Assembly (NCBI GenBank): GCA_017745595.1
Contig: WMBV01000007.1
Coordinates: forward strand, 113,040-177,039
Origin: Bordetella petrii
GTDB lineage: Bacteria > Pseudomonadota > Gammaproteobacteria > Burkholderiales > Burkholderiaceae_B
Length of the DNA: 64,000 nt
Direction: 5' to 3'
Shown here: piece after piece, positions 19,532 to 31,577 of the stretch
How positions within the stretch are numbered: the first letter of the stretch is position 1
Layout of the letters: each line of letters opens with the position of its first letter
The notes under the pieces: generated by a model
The model's database searches: none
What the model was told of the DNA's origin: nothing
The model's input: only the letters and a program-made list of their open reading frames with translations
Made by a program: the position numbers and the translations under genes

Positions 19532-21928
<2,397 letters not shown>

Positions 21929-21963
21929 CCACCGCTCCGCCCTTTTTCACAGCAAGAGACAGC

Positions 21964-23421
21964 ATGAATGCCACCGTGAAATCGCGCCCGCCCTTGGCGG
22001 TGCGCCATGAAGCCCTTCGAATCTGCGGGGAACGGGTCCCGCGCGACCGCGTCATCGAAGTCCGGAATCCGTATAACGGCGACCTGGTCGGCACCGTGCC
22101 GAAGGCCACGCTTGCCGACGTCAGGCGCGCGTTCGCATACGCCCATGCCTACCGGGCGCGGCTCACCCGCTACGAACGCTCGCAGATCCTGCGGTGTGCG
22201 GCCGACATCGTGCGCGAGCGCACCGAAGAGATTTCGGCTCTGATTACCGCCGAATCCGGTCTGTGCCGGAAAGACTCGCTGTACGAGGCCGGCCGCGTCA
22301 GCGATGTGCTGATTTTCGGCGCCAACGAGGCGCTGAAAGACGACGGTCAGGTGTTCTCGTGCGACCTGACGCCCCACGGCAAGAAGCGGCGGGTGTATAC
22401 GCTGCGCGAGCCTTTGCTGGGCGTCATTTCCGCCATCACGCCATTCAATCATCCGATGAACCAGGTGGCCCACAAGATCGTGCCGTCCATCGCGACGAAC
22501 AACCGGATCGTCGTCAAGCCGTCGGAAAAGGTGCCGCTGTCCACCTATCTGTTCGCCGACATTCTGTATGCCGCCGGCCTGCCCCAGGAAATGCTGCAAG
22601 TGCTGACCGGCGATCCGAAGGAGATCGCCGACGAGCTGATCGCCAATGAGCACGTCGACCTGATCACATTCACCGGCGGCGTGCCCATCGGCAAGTACAT
22701 CGCCGGGAAAATGGGCTACCGGCGCGCGGTACTCGAACTCGGCGGCAACGACCCGATCATCGTGATGGAAGACGCCGACCTCGACGAGGCCAGCACGCTC
22801 GCCGTGGCCGGCTCGTACAAGAATTCCGGCCAACGCTGCACGGCGATCAAGCGGATGCTGGTGCACGAGGCCGTGGCCGACCGGTTTGTCGAGCTGCTGG
22901 TGGAAAAGACCCGTGCGTTGCGCTACGGCGACCCGGCAGACCCGGACACCGACATGGGCACGGTAATCGACGAGGCCGCGGCGACGTTCTTCGAAGCGCA
23001 GGTCAACGACGCGGTAAGCCGCGGCGCGAAACTGCTGTACGGCAATATACGCCAGGGCGCGCTCTATTCGCCCACCGTCGTCGACCGCGTGACGCCCGAC
23101 ATGCCGCTCGTCAAGCACGAAACATTCGGACCGGTATCGCCGGTGATCCGGTTTCGCGACATCGACGAAGCGATCCGGATTTCGAACTCGACCGACTACG
23201 GGCTGTCGTCATCGGTGTGCACGAACCGGATGGACTACATCATGCGTTTTATCGCCGAACTCGAGGTCGGCTCGGTGAATGTGCGCGAAGTGCCCGGCTA
23301 CCGGCTCGAGCTGACGCCGTTCGGCGGTATCAAGGACTCGGGCCTGGGCTACAAGGAAGGCGTCCAGGAAGCGATGAAGGGCTTCACCCACGTGAAAACG
23401 TACTCGCTGCCGTGGAGCTGA
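21964..23421 (+). CDS. phnY: Phosphonoacetaldehyde dehydrogenase
   Basis: NAD-dependent aldehyde dehydrogenase of 485 residues. The catalytic Cys is in NSGQRCTAIKR (residue 292 by my count), the general-base Glu in LELGGNDP, and the cofactor segment is ITPFNHPMNQVAHK. Gene context with phnA identifies it as PhnY, which oxidises phosphonoacetaldehyde to phosphonoacetate; the length and Cys position agree with characterised PhnY. No phnX (phosphonatase) is present, so the hydrolytic branch through phosphonoacetate is the one encoded. REPIN copy 2 begins 53 bp after its stop. Confidence 0.93.
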   Translation: MNATVKSRPPLAVRHEALRICGERVPRDRVIEVRNPYNGDLVGTVPKATLADVRRAFAYAHAYRARLTRYERSQILRCAADIVRERTEEISALITAESGLCRKDSLYEAGRVSDVLIFGANEALKDDGQVFSCDLTPHGKKRRVYTLREPLLGVISAITPFNHPMNQVAHKIVPSIATNNRIVVKPSEKVPLSTYLFADILYAAGLPQEMLQVLTGDPKEIADELIANEHVDLITFTGGVPIGKYIAGKMGYRRAVLELGGNDPIIVMEDADLDEASTLAVAGSYKNSGQRCTAIKRMLVHEAVADRFVELLVEKTRALRYGDPADPDTDMGTVIDEAAATFFEAQVNDAVSRGAKLLYGNIRQGALYSPTVVDRVTPDMPLVKHETFGPVSPVIRFRDIDEAIRISNSTDYGLSSSVCTNRMDYIMRFIAELEVGSVNVREVPGYRLELTPFGGIKDSGLGYKEGVQEAMKGFTHVKTYSLPWS

Positions 23422-23473
23422 TCGCCGCAGCCTGGCAAGCGCCGGGCTTTCCGACGGCGGCTGGTGGCAGCGG

Positions 23474-23566
23474 CAGGTGTCAGGCTCCGCAGGTGCCTGA
23501 CACCGTGAAATTGAGACGGTGAAGCCACGGTTCGGTGTCCGACACCCTGCGGGAGTCAGACACCTG
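23474..23566. repeat. REPIN-like inverted repeat, copy 2
   Basis: Arms AGGTGTCAGGCTCCGCAGG... and ...GCGGGAGTCAGACACCT face each other across a spacer containing GAGACGGTGAAGCCACGG. The left arm carries transition differences (CAGG for CTGA) also seen in copy 3. It lies between the convergent phnY and enoyl-CoA hydratase genes and may act as a bidirectional terminator. Confidence 0.9.
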
Positions 23567-23598
23567 AATCACTTTGATTGAACCGGCGGGCGGCGGCG

Positions 23599-24384
23599 TC
23601 AGCCTTGCCTGGCGGGCCACTGGAACGGCGGTGCCTCTTTGTTCAGGAATTTCGCCACGGCGCCCTGGTGATACTGGGTCAAGCGGGCAAGCGCCTGGCC
23701 CGACGCCTCGATTTCCAGCATGGCGGGCAGGCTGTTGTCCGTGGATTGGTTGAGTGCGCGCTTTGCAATGCTGAGGGCGACGGGCGAGGCGGCCGCCATG
23801 CTTGCCGCCAGCGCGCGCGCGCGTTCCATCAATCGGTCGACGGGCTGGATTTCCAGCACCATGCCCAGGGCCAGTGCCTCTTCCGCGCCGACTTCCCGGG
23901 CGGAAAAAACCAGCTCTTTGGCCCGTTGGCGTCCGACAACGCGAGGCAGGGTATACAAGAGCGCGAAGTCGGGAATCAGCCCCATGCGCAGGAACGGGGC
24001 GCAGAACCTGGCGCCCGGCGATGCCAATACGATGTCGGCCGTCAGCGCCAGGCCCAGCCCGGCGCCGTACGCAACACCATCGACCGCGGCGATCACCGGC
24101 CGGTCGAGGTTGATGAGCGGCTCGCACCAGTTATGCAGGCTGATCATCCGGTCGCGCGCGGATTCGGCGGTCGATTCCTGCATGCCCCGAATATCGCCGC
24201 CCGAGCAGAACGCGCCCTCGGCGCCGGTAAGAACGACGGCGCGCACGGAAGCATCGCCCTGGATGGCCGCTATCGCCTCGGTGAGTTCCTGGCGCATGAC
24301 GGTGTCCAGCGCATTCTTGGCGCGCGGCCGGTTCAGGGTAATGGTCGCGACGCCATCCTCGACGGCGTAAATAATGGTCTGCAT
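23599..24384 (-). CDS. Enoyl-CoA hydratase/isomerase family protein
   Basis: Crotonase-fold protein of 261 residues. The N-terminal TITLNRPRAKNALD segment, the oxyanion-hole loops (AFCSGGDIRGMQ and AVDGVAYGAGLGLALTADI) and a C-terminal trimerisation helix are visible. The family hydrates or isomerises enoyl-CoA thioesters. At the second-loop position where hydratases keep a catalytic Glu, the chain reads RMGLIPDF with no acid at the usual place; isomerase or another crotonase activity is therefore possible. It is the last gene of a minus-strand run with the acyl-CoA ligase 20 bp upstream. Confidence 0.88.
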   Translation of the reverse strand: MQTIIYAVEDGVATITLNRPRAKNALDTVMRQELTEAIAAIQGDASVRAVVLTGAEGAFCSGGDIRGMQESTAESARDRMISLHNWCEPLINLDRPVIAAVDGVAYGAGLGLALTADIVLASPGARFCAPFLRMGLIPDFALLYTLPRVVGRQRAKELVFSAREVGAEEALALGMVLEIQPVDRLMERARALAASMAAASPVALSIAKRALNQSTDNSLPAMLEIEASGQALARLTQYHQGAVAKFLNKEAPPFQWPARQG

Positions 24385-24404
24385 CTCGATCTCCTACGTG
24401 TTTT

Positions 24405-25982
24405 TCAGGGGGCGGCGAAACGTTCGCGCAATGCCACCTTACGGATTTTCCCCGAGCTGGTCATGGGAAGCTCGTCCAGTATCTCCAGCCTTTCGGGGTA
24501 TTTTTGCCGCGCGATGCCCATGTGCCGCAGATGGCGCGTCATGATGTCGAAATCGAATTGCGCGCCCGGATGCAGGGTGCAGACCGCGACGACCATTTCG
24601 CCCCGCTCTTCGTCCTTCACGCCGATGACCGCCACATTCTGCAGGGCGGGATGTTCCATCAGCACGTCTTCCACTTCCTTGGCGCTGATGTTTTCCCCCT
24701 TCCGGATGATGATGTCCTTGCGGCGCCCGGCGATGGTCAGGTAGCCCGCCGCATCGACCGAGCCCAGATCGCCGGTGCGGAACCAGCCGTCGGCCGTGAA
24801 GGCATCACCATCCAGCGCTTTGTCGTGATAGCCCAGGAAACGGTCCGGCCCGCGCGTCTGTATTTCGCCGACCTGTCCGGCGGGCAGCACGGTGATATTG
24901 TCGTCGCCGATGATACGCAGCTCGACATGGGGATGTATCTTGCCGTCGGTGGTGGCGGCCTTTTCGATGTCGCCGTCGAGCATCCCGCTGACGGTGGGGT
25001 GCTCGGTAGACCCATAGCAGCGATGCGCGCGTATGCCCATGGCCTGCGCGTCCCGTATGAGCTTGGGGGGCACGTCGGCGCCGCCCGTCCGGAACACCCG
25101 CAGGCAGGAAACGTCGTACTGGCGCACATCTTCGTCATACACCAGCCCCTGCAGGAAGGGGGTGGCGCCCGAGGTCCAGGTACAGCGCTCGCGCGCGATC
25201 ATCCTGGCGCCTTCGGCCGGCGTCCATCCGTCCATCATGCACAAGGTGTTGCCATGGATCTGCGGCAGGAAGCTGATGTAGAGCGCGCCTGTCATGTGCG
25301 TAAGCGGAGAGGCCATGAAACAGACGTCTTGCGGCGTCATCCGGGTGAAGGCGGCCGTGGACAGCACGTCGGCGACCAGGGTGCGCTGGCTGTGCCGGGC
25401 GCCCTTGGGGTTCGCCACGGTGCCCGACGTATAAGCAAGCATGGCGTCCGCATCCGGGTCCGCCGCCAAGGCTGGCGGGGGTACCCCGCGGCCGCGCCGC
25501 AGCAGTTCATCGAACGCGACGGCGCCCGGGACCTGCCCGCCGCAGGCAACGACGGCGCCCAGGCAGGGTGCTTCCAGCTCCAGGGCCAGCGCCACGTGCT
25601 CGCAACCCCGGTACGACACCGGCACAAACAGAATCTTGCTGCGTGCCTGCCGGACAATGAACTCGATTTCGCGCCGCCGGTAAATGGGGGTGATCGGGTT
25701 CGCGACCGCGCCGAGCCGCAGCGCCGCCAGCAGGACCAGCATCGCCTCGATGCAGTTCGGCAACTGATAGGAAACCACGTCGCCCGGCCCGACACCCTGC
25801 GCATGCAGGGCGCCGGCCAATGCCTCGGCATCGGCGGCGAGTGCCGCATAAGTGCGGCGTGCGTCGCCATGCACCACCGCCGTCTTGTCAGGATGGCGGG
25901 CGGCATTGCGGCGCAGGTAAGTCCAGAGCAGCCAGTCGTCTCCGTGCGCCGGGTCGCAGCCGAAAGGGTAGGTGGTATGCAT
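24405..25982 (-). CDS. AMP-binding acyl-CoA synthetase
   Basis: ANL-superfamily ligase of 525 residues that should activate a carboxylic acid to its CoA thioester. Visible core motifs are the P-loop YTSGTVANPKGARHS, the YGSTE acid-binding motif, GWFRTGDLG, GRRKDIIIRKGENISAKEVE and the C-terminal SSGKIRK with the adenylation lysine. The start at 25982 (MHTTYPFGCDPAHG) follows GGAG; the open frame upstream runs into the Bug gene and is not homologous. The N-terminal region resembles cyclohexanecarboxylate/long-chain ligase-like proteins, but the substrate cannot be named. Confidence 0.9.
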   Translation of the reverse strand: MHTTYPFGCDPAHGDDWLLWTYLRRNAARHPDKTAVVHGDARRTYAALAADAEALAGALHAQGVGPGDVVSYQLPNCIEAMLVLLAALRLGAVANPITPIYRRREIEFIVRQARSKILFVPVSYRGCEHVALALELEAPCLGAVVACGGQVPGAVAFDELLRRGRGVPPPALAADPDADAMLAYTSGTVANPKGARHSQRTLVADVLSTAAFTRMTPQDVCFMASPLTHMTGALYISFLPQIHGNTLCMMDGWTPAEGARMIARERCTWTSGATPFLQGLVYDEDVRQYDVSCLRVFRTGGADVPPKLIRDAQAMGIRAHRCYGSTEHPTVSGMLDGDIEKAATTDGKIHPHVELRIIGDDNITVLPAGQVGEIQTRGPDRFLGYHDKALDGDAFTADGWFRTGDLGSVDAAGYLTIAGRRKDIIIRKGENISAKEVEDVLMEHPALQNVAVIGVKDEERGEMVVAVCTLHPGAQFDFDIMTRHLRHMGIARQKYPERLEILDELPMTSSGKIRKVALRERFAAP

Positions 25983-26025
25983 CAAAACTCCGTTTTCCGG
26001 TCTGTCGGGCCCGGACGTGTATCGA

Positions 26026-27000
26026 TCACGGTTTGTCCATGCCCGCGTTTTCGGCTGCGGCGCGCCATGCCGAGACATCGTCGACCAGCGCCTGCTGCAT
26101 CTGCTCGGCCGAGACGGGCGGCGCGCCCGCGGCCAGGTCCTTGAGCAAGGCGGCGAATTCCTGCTGGCCAAGAATGGTGTTGATTTCCCGGTTGAGGCGT
26201 CCGCGCACATCGGCGGGCATGCCATGCGGGCCCAGTACCGCCCACCAGATATCGACGGCGTAGTCCACGCCGGATTCGCGCAGGGTCGGGATCGATGCCA
26301 TGGACGGACTGCGCTGCTCGGACGTGACCGCGATGATGGGCAGCTTGCTGGCGACCGAGGTCTTGATCGACGTATAGGACGTGAACATCAAATCAATGCG
26401 CCCGGCCATGAGATCGACGATGGCCGGGCCGGTGCCTTTGTAGGGAACCGCCGTCAGGTTGATGCCGGCGGCTTTCGCGAAAGAGGCCGTTGCCAGGTGA
26501 ATGTTGTCGCCGACGCCGGTGGTGCCGTAGTTGAGTTTTCCGGGGTTGGTCTTGGCGTATTGGATCAGTTCGGGAATGGTCCGGGCGGGAAGATTTTCGC
26601 GCACGACAATGACAAAGGGCGATTTCGCCAGGCGGGCCACGGCATCGAAGTCCTTGGCGGGATCGTAGGGCGTGTTCTGCACGGCGCTGGCCGACGCCAG
26701 GGCATTGCTCGTCAGCAGCAGCGTATAGCCGTCGGGGCGGGCCTTGGCAACGAAGTTCGCCCCCACCGTGCCGCCCGCGCCGGGACGGTTTTCCACGACG
26801 ACGGGCTGGCCCAGCGCCTTGGACAGCGGGCCGGACAGGGCGCGCGCCATGGTGTCATTGCTGGCGCCCGGCGGAAAGGGCACGACGAGCTGAATGGGGC
26901 GGGCGGGCCAGGCCTCGGCACGGGCCTGCCCCATGGAAATGGCCATCAGGCCCAGGCAAAGCATCTGAACGCAGCGCCAGCGGTAGTGTGCGGGAATCAT
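26026..27000 (-). CDS. Bug/TctC-family periplasmic substrate-binding protein
   Basis: Protein of 324 residues with a signal peptide cleaved near ARA-EA and the Bug pattern: PIQLVVPFPPGASNDTMAR, VVVENRPGAGG, ARPDGYTLLL, PGKLNYGT and VPYKGTGPAIVDLMAGRID. Such proteins bind carboxylates for TctAB-type transporters, or act as orphan sensors, and are greatly expanded in Bordetella relatives. No TctA/TctB genes are in the window. The RBS is GGAG. It lies between the acyl-CoA ligase and a didomain acyl-CoA dehydrogenase, so its ligand is probably the acid degraded by this cluster. Confidence 0.92.
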   Translation of the reverse strand: MIPAHYRWRCVQMLCLGLMAISMGQARAEAWPARPIQLVVPFPPGASNDTMARALSGPLSKALGQPVVVENRPGAGGTVGANFVAKARPDGYTLLLTSNALASASAVQNTPYDPAKDFDAVARLAKSPFVIVVRENLPARTIPELIQYAKTNPGKLNYGTTGVGDNIHLATASFAKAAGINLTAVPYKGTGPAIVDLMAGRIDLMFTSYTSIKTSVASKLPIIAVTSEQRSPSMASIPTLRESGVDYAVDIWWAVLGPHGMPADVRGRLNREINTILGQQEFAALLKDLAAGAPPVSAEQMQQALVDDVSAWRAAAENAGMDKP

Positions 27001-27029
27001 TGTTGTCTCCGTATTGTTTGTAAAACGCG

Positions 27030-29345
27030 TCAGTGGGCAGGCAGTCTCAGTACTTGTTTTGCGACGATGTTGCGTTGGACTTCATTCGAGCCCGCGTAGA
27101 TCGTGGATGGAATCGCGTTGAAGAAAAGGGCCAGGGCGTCGAGCCGCAAGCCGTCATAGTCGGAATTGCCCAGGCATCCGCCGGCTTCGGCGGCGGCCTC
27201 CAGCAGCAGCCGCGATGCTTTCTGGTAGGTTTCGGTCGCCCAGATCTTCAGCAGCGAAATGCTGGCGGGAATCGGCTCGCCCCGCTTGAAGATCTCGACG
27301 AAGTGCGAATAGAACGCGCCGAGATCCTCGATATCCAGTTGCAGCTCGCCGTAGCGCGCGGCAAAGGCTTCGTCTTGAAGCAGGCCGCGCGCGCGGGCCA
27401 GGCCGGCCAGCTTGGAAAAGACGTAGCGCGACTGCTTGGGGCTGCCGACATAGATGCGCTCGAACCCCAGCAGGGCCTTGGCGATGGTCCAGCCGTCGTT
27501 GATCCGTCCGACCAGGTTGGCGCGCGGGACACGCACGTTGTCGAAGAACACTTCGTTGAACTCTTCGACGCCCGAAATATCGCGTATGGGCCGCACCGTG
27601 ATGCCTGGCGTGGCCAGTTCGATCAGCAGGAAGCTGATGCCGGTCTGGCGGGGTCCGGAATGGTCTGTCCGTACCAGCGCGAAGATGTGCGTGGCGTCCT
27701 GGGCCAGGGTGCACCAGATTTTCTGGCCATTGACGACCAGCATGTCCGCGTCTTCCGGGTCGGGAGCCGCCGAAGTACGCAGCGAGGCAAGGTCGGAACC
27801 CGCGTTGGGCTCGGAATACCCCTGGCACCAGATGTGCTCTCCCGCCAGGATTTTGGGCAGAAAGTCTTGTTGCTGCCGCGGCGTACCGTGCTGGATGAGC
27901 AGGGGCCCGATCATGACGACGCCCTGGTCGGGCGCGCGCGCCACGCCGTGATCCTCGAATTCTTCGATGTAGGCGATCAGCTTGTCCGGCGGCAGCCCCA
28001 TGCCGCCATGCGCCTTGGGCCAGGCGGGCGCCAGCCAGCCCTGGCGCGCCAACGTCAGGGTCCAGTCGCGTATCGTGGCCCAGCGCACGCGATGCGGCAT
28101 GTTGCGCAGGGGCTCGGGGTAGTGTTGCTGGAGAAACGCCCGGATCATGGCGCGGAAGTCCGGTTCCGTCATGCGGCTCCAGTCCGCATCTTGCGGGAAA
28201 GCATCGCCGGTCCATGCGCGCGATTGCGCGCGCTCTTCGATGGCGCCCGCCGCCAGCTCGCGATGGCGGCGGCGATGGGCTTCGACATTGCCCATGTGGG
28301 CCGCCGTCGCGATGGCGCGCTTCAGGTACAGGCCAACGTCGCATTCGTCCGTGTAGCCCATCGCGCCATGAATGTGCAGCGCGAATTGGGTGACGGCCAT
28401 CGCGGCCTGCGCGCAGCGGGCCTTGGCGCGGCTGGCGGCAAGCGGCAGCGGCGTGGCGCCGGCGGCCAGTTCCTGCAGGCTTTCGTCCAGGCAGGCGGCG
28501 GCCAGTTCGACCTGCAGCAAAGCGTCGGCGGCCTGGTGCTGCAAGGCCTGGAAGCTGCCGATGGCCCGGCCGAACTGGACTCGCGTGCGCAAATACTCCA
28601 GCGCCAGGTCGAGCGCCTGCCTGGCCACGCCCACCAATTCCGCGCCCTGAGCCAGGCGCAGCGTGTCGTTGGCAATGCGCAAGGCCTCGCCCGCCTGGGC
28701 GCCGAGGGCCAGCCGGTGACTGGCCGGCAGCCGCGCCTGCCGCAGCACGAGCGATGCGCAGGTGCTTCCATCCACCTGGCGCCGGGGCTCGGCCTCGATG
28801 TCGGGCGTGCCGGCGGGGACCCAATACAGGGCGAGCTCGGCACCGGCTTGCGCCGCGACGATCCACCCATCGCAGGCGCCGGGCGAAACGCCTAGTTTGG
28901 CGCCGTCCAGTGTGTGGTGCCGTTCATTGCCGCGGCTGGTCGTGCGCATGCCGGCGGGCTCCAGCTCTCCCAGGCGTTCTTGCCAGGCCACCGCGATGAT
29001 CTTTGCGCCCGACAACACATCCGCCAGCAGTTGCGACACGAGCGGCGATGGCGGCAGCGCGGCCAGCAGCGTGGCCGGCTGTACCGCGGCCTGCGCAAAG
29101 GGCTCGGGCAGCAGGTGGGCGCCGGCTTCCTGCGCGACCGCGCATAGCTCGCCCAGCCCCAGGCCCAGGCCGCCGGCGCTTTCCGGAATATTGATGCCGA
29201 ACCAGCCGGCATCGGCCATCTCTTTCCAGCGTACGCGATCATAAGGCGTCGGGGCTACGCGCAACTGGCGCAGGCGCTGGGAACAGTTCGAGCGGCGCAG
29301 GTATGCCCGTGCGCTGTCGCGGAAATTGTCGATGTCGCTGGTCAT
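27030..29345 (-). CDS. Didomain (fused) acyl-CoA dehydrogenase
   Basis: Flavoprotein of 771 residues made of two acyl-CoA dehydrogenase units, about 1-370 and 385-771. The N-terminal unit shows GWFGINIPESAGGLGLGLGE, RVQFGRAIGSFQALQHQ and HGAMGYTDECDVGLYLKRA. The C-terminal unit shows GMGLPPDKL, QGYSEPNAGSDLASLRT, VNGQKIWCTLAQ and the C-terminal IYAGSNEVQRNIVA. At the YEG position that carries the catalytic Glu in medium-chain enzymes, the C-unit has YAG. The fusion mimics the alpha2-beta2 acyl-CoA dehydrogenases known from steroid degraders, in which only one subunit is fully catalytic. A paralogue lies at 34382-36733. Confidence 0.9.
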   Translation of the reverse strand: MTSDIDNFRDSARAYLRRSNCSQRLRQLRVAPTPYDRVRWKEMADAGWFGINIPESAGGLGLGLGELCAVAQEAGAHLLPEPFAQAAVQPATLLAALPPSPLVSQLLADVLSGAKIIAVAWQERLGELEPAGMRTTSRGNERHHTLDGAKLGVSPGACDGWIVAAQAGAELALYWVPAGTPDIEAEPRRQVDGSTCASLVLRQARLPASHRLALGAQAGEALRIANDTLRLAQGAELVGVARQALDLALEYLRTRVQFGRAIGSFQALQHQAADALLQVELAAACLDESLQELAAGATPLPLAASRAKARCAQAAMAVTQFALHIHGAMGYTDECDVGLYLKRAIATAAHMGNVEAHRRRHRELAAGAIEERAQSRAWTGDAFPQDADWSRMTEPDFRAMIRAFLQQHYPEPLRNMPHRVRWATIRDWTLTLARQGWLAPAWPKAHGGMGLPPDKLIAYIEEFEDHGVARAPDQGVVMIGPLLIQHGTPRQQQDFLPKILAGEHIWCQGYSEPNAGSDLASLRTSAAPDPEDADMLVVNGQKIWCTLAQDATHIFALVRTDHSGPRQTGISFLLIELATPGITVRPIRDISGVEEFNEVFFDNVRVPRANLVGRINDGWTIAKALLGFERIYVGSPKQSRYVFSKLAGLARARGLLQDEAFAARYGELQLDIEDLGAFYSHFVEIFKRGEPIPASISLLKIWATETYQKASRLLLEAAAEAGGCLGNSDYDGLRLDALALFFNAIPSTIYAGSNEVQRNIVAKQVLRLPAH

Positions 29346-29405
29346 GTCGATTGTCTGGTCGTGGGGTTGGAAGAGCCGCCCGCGCCGTGCGGGCGCGGCG
29401 GCGCG

Positions 29406-30380
29406 TCAATCGAAGGTGGTATGGATGCCCGCGCCATCCAGGTTTTTCGCCCATCCCTTGACCTGGGCAGGCAAGAACGCTTCGGTCTGCTTCTCGTCCA
29501 GCCGCGGCGTGATGGCGCCGATGCTGTCGAGCTTGCCTTTCACCGCGGGCGTCTGCAGCGCATGCGAGGCCGTGGCGCGCAGCTTCGCGAGGATCTCGGG
29601 GGGTGTCCGCCGGGGCGCCACCAGCGCGTACCAGCCCACGGACTCGAAGCCCGGGTAGGTCTCGGCAATCGTCGGAACGTCGGGCAGCAGGCGGGAACGC
29701 TCTGCGCTCGTTACCCCAAGGGCAACGGCCTGGCCGCTTTTGACATAAGGAATGGCTCCAGAAAGGTCCGACACGAGCAAGGGGACATGGCCGCCGAGAA
29801 AATCATTCATCGCGGGCCCGGTGCCCCGGTAATTGATGTACTGCATGTCGATGCCGGCCTTCATCTTGAGCACTTCCACCGACAGGTGCGACGAGCCGCC
29901 GTATCCGCCCGCGCCGAAACTGAGCTCGCCCGGTTTCTCCTTGGCGGTCTTGATCAGGTCCGCCACGGTCTTGATGGGCAGGCTGGGGTGCGCCAGGATG
30001 ATGTTGGGCAGGAATCCGGCCACCGCAACCAGCGTGAAGTTTTCCGCGAGGTCATAGCCGGGACGTTTGAACAGCGTCATATTGATGGCCTGCGCCGCGC
30101 TGATGAAAGCCAGCGTGTAGCCGTCTGGCCTGGCCTTCTCGGCGGCAGCCATGCCGATGTTCCCGCTGGCGCCGTCCTTGTTGTCGACGATGACGGACAC
30201 ATGCAGCGCCGCGCCCAGTTCGTTGGCGACCTGGCGCGCATAAGAGTCGGTCGGTCCGCCCGCGGCATAGGGAACGATGACGCGGATGGGCTGGCTCGGG
30301 TAATCGTTCGCCATGGCGGGCGCGCAGAGCAGCGCCGATATCGTCAGCAGCCCGAAGGCGCTCTTTTTGAGCAATGACAT
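29406..30380 (-). CDS. Bug/TctC-family periplasmic substrate-binding protein
   Basis: Protein of 324 residues with a signal peptide (LLTISALLCAPAMA) and the Bug hallmarks QPIRVIVPYAAGGPTDSYAR, VIVDNKDGASGN, ARPDGYTLAF, GYGGSSHLSVEVLK and INYRGTGPAMNDFLGG. A strong GGAGGAG site precedes the start. The ligand is unknown; the surrounding CoA-ester genes suggest an organic acid. Confidence 0.92.
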   Translation of the reverse strand: MSLLKKSAFGLLTISALLCAPAMANDYPSQPIRVIVPYAAGGPTDSYARQVANELGAALHVSVIVDNKDGASGNIGMAAAEKARPDGYTLAFISAAQAINMTLFKRPGYDLAENFTLVAVAGFLPNIILAHPSLPIKTVADLIKTAKEKPGELSFGAGGYGGSSHLSVEVLKMKAGIDMQYINYRGTGPAMNDFLGGHVPLLVSDLSGAIPYVKSGQAVALGVTSAERSRLLPDVPTIAETYPGFESVGWYALVAPRRTPPEILAKLRATASHALQTPAVKGKLDSIGAITPRLDEKQTEAFLPAQVKGWAKNLDGAGIHTTFD

Positions 30381-30415
30381 GATGGCTCCTCCATATATGT
30401 TTTTTTGGCTTTACG

Positions 30416-31555
30416 TCACAGATACGACTCGTTGTGCTCTCCCAGCGAAGGAACCGGGTGGCGCAGCGTGGCGGGAGTCTTGCTGTACAAGACGGGGTGC
30501 CTGACCTGGACGATCTGCCCGGCAACCGGGTGCACGGAAGTCTGGAACAGGCCGACAGCCGCAAGATGCTCGTCATCGAGGATCTCCCTCAATGAATTGA
30601 TCTTTCCGCAGGCGATATCGAGCTCATCGCACAGCGTTTGCCATTGCCGGGTCGAGCGCGTCGGGCCCGCGCTTTCAAGCAGGTCGTTCAAGGCCTGGGC
30701 CTTGCCGCTGACATCCGCCTGGGAACGGATGTTCAGTGCCTCGTATTCGGGTTCCATGCCCAGGCGGAGCAGAATGGATTTCCATTGCTCCAGTCCGTAC
30801 GGCAGGATGCATAGCGCGCCGTCTTGCGTGCGGATGACGCGGCGCCCTCCTTCCAGCAATCTGATGTAGCCCGGCGGCTCGGCCCGGTCCGGGTAGGTCA
30901 GCCCGCCCATGTGCTCCAAGAGGTTGAAGGCCGTCATGACCTCGAGCATGGGCACTTCGACTTCCTGGGCAATGCCCTGCTTTTCCCTGCAATGCAGGGC
31001 TGCCAGCACGGCATTGGCGGCCATCAGGCCGGCGACCTTGTCGGCGATGATCGCCTTGACATAGGTTGGGGAACCGCTGCCGGAATTGATGTCGACCAGG
31101 CCGCTTTCCGCCTGGATGATGTCGTCGAACGTCGGCTGCCCCCCATAAGGGCCGTTCGACCCGTATCCCGTGATCGAACAGTAAATAATGCGGGGATTGA
31201 TGCCGGAAACGACAGGATAGGATAGCCCGAGGCGGTCGATTGCCGACATCCGCATGTTGTGGATGAAGACGTCGGCATCCCGCAGCAAGAGTTTGAGCTT
31301 TTCCTTGCCTTCTTCCTGCTTCAAGTCGAGCTTGATGGACTTCTTGTTCCGGTTGGCGGCGATGAATATGTCGCCGAATCCCGGGGCGCGCAGCACGCCG
31401 TTGGATCGCATCAGATCTCCGGCCGGGCTTTCGATCTTGAGCACATCGGCGCCGAGGTCGGCAAAGATTTGGGTTGTATAAGGCCCGCTCACGACAGCGG
31501 TAAGATCGACCACCTTCAAGCCATGCAACGGTCCGTCGAGTTGTGGAGTGGACAT
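30416..31555 (-). CDS. CaiB/BaiF family (class III) CoA transferase
   Basis: Protein of 379 residues. The N-terminal GLKVVDLTAVVSGPYTTQIF, LGADVLKIESPAGDLMR and NRNKKSIKLDLKQEEGKEKL, together with the mid-protein SITGYGSNGPYGGQPTFDDI segment, are typical of formyl-CoA transferase-like class III enzymes, which move CoA between carboxylates. The start at 31555 (MSTPQLDGPLHG) fits the family; longer starts do not. With the AMP-forming ligase in the same cluster, two routes of CoA activation are encoded. Donor and acceptor are unknown. Confidence 0.9.
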   Translation of the reverse strand: MSTPQLDGPLHGLKVVDLTAVVSGPYTTQIFADLGADVLKIESPAGDLMRSNGVLRAPGFGDIFIAANRNKKSIKLDLKQEEGKEKLKLLLRDADVFIHNMRMSAIDRLGLSYPVVSGINPRIIYCSITGYGSNGPYGGQPTFDDIIQAESGLVDINSGSGSPTYVKAIIADKVAGLMAANAVLAALHCREKQGIAQEVEVPMLEVMTAFNLLEHMGGLTYPDRAEPPGYIRLLEGGRRVIRTQDGALCILPYGLEQWKSILLRLGMEPEYEALNIRSQADVSGKAQALNDLLESAGPTRSTRQWQTLCDELDIACGKINSLREILDDEHLAAVGLFQTSVHPVAGQIVQVRHPVLYSKTPATLRHPVPSLGEHNESYL

Positions 31556-31577
31556 GTTTCTGCACCCGGGCTGTGTT

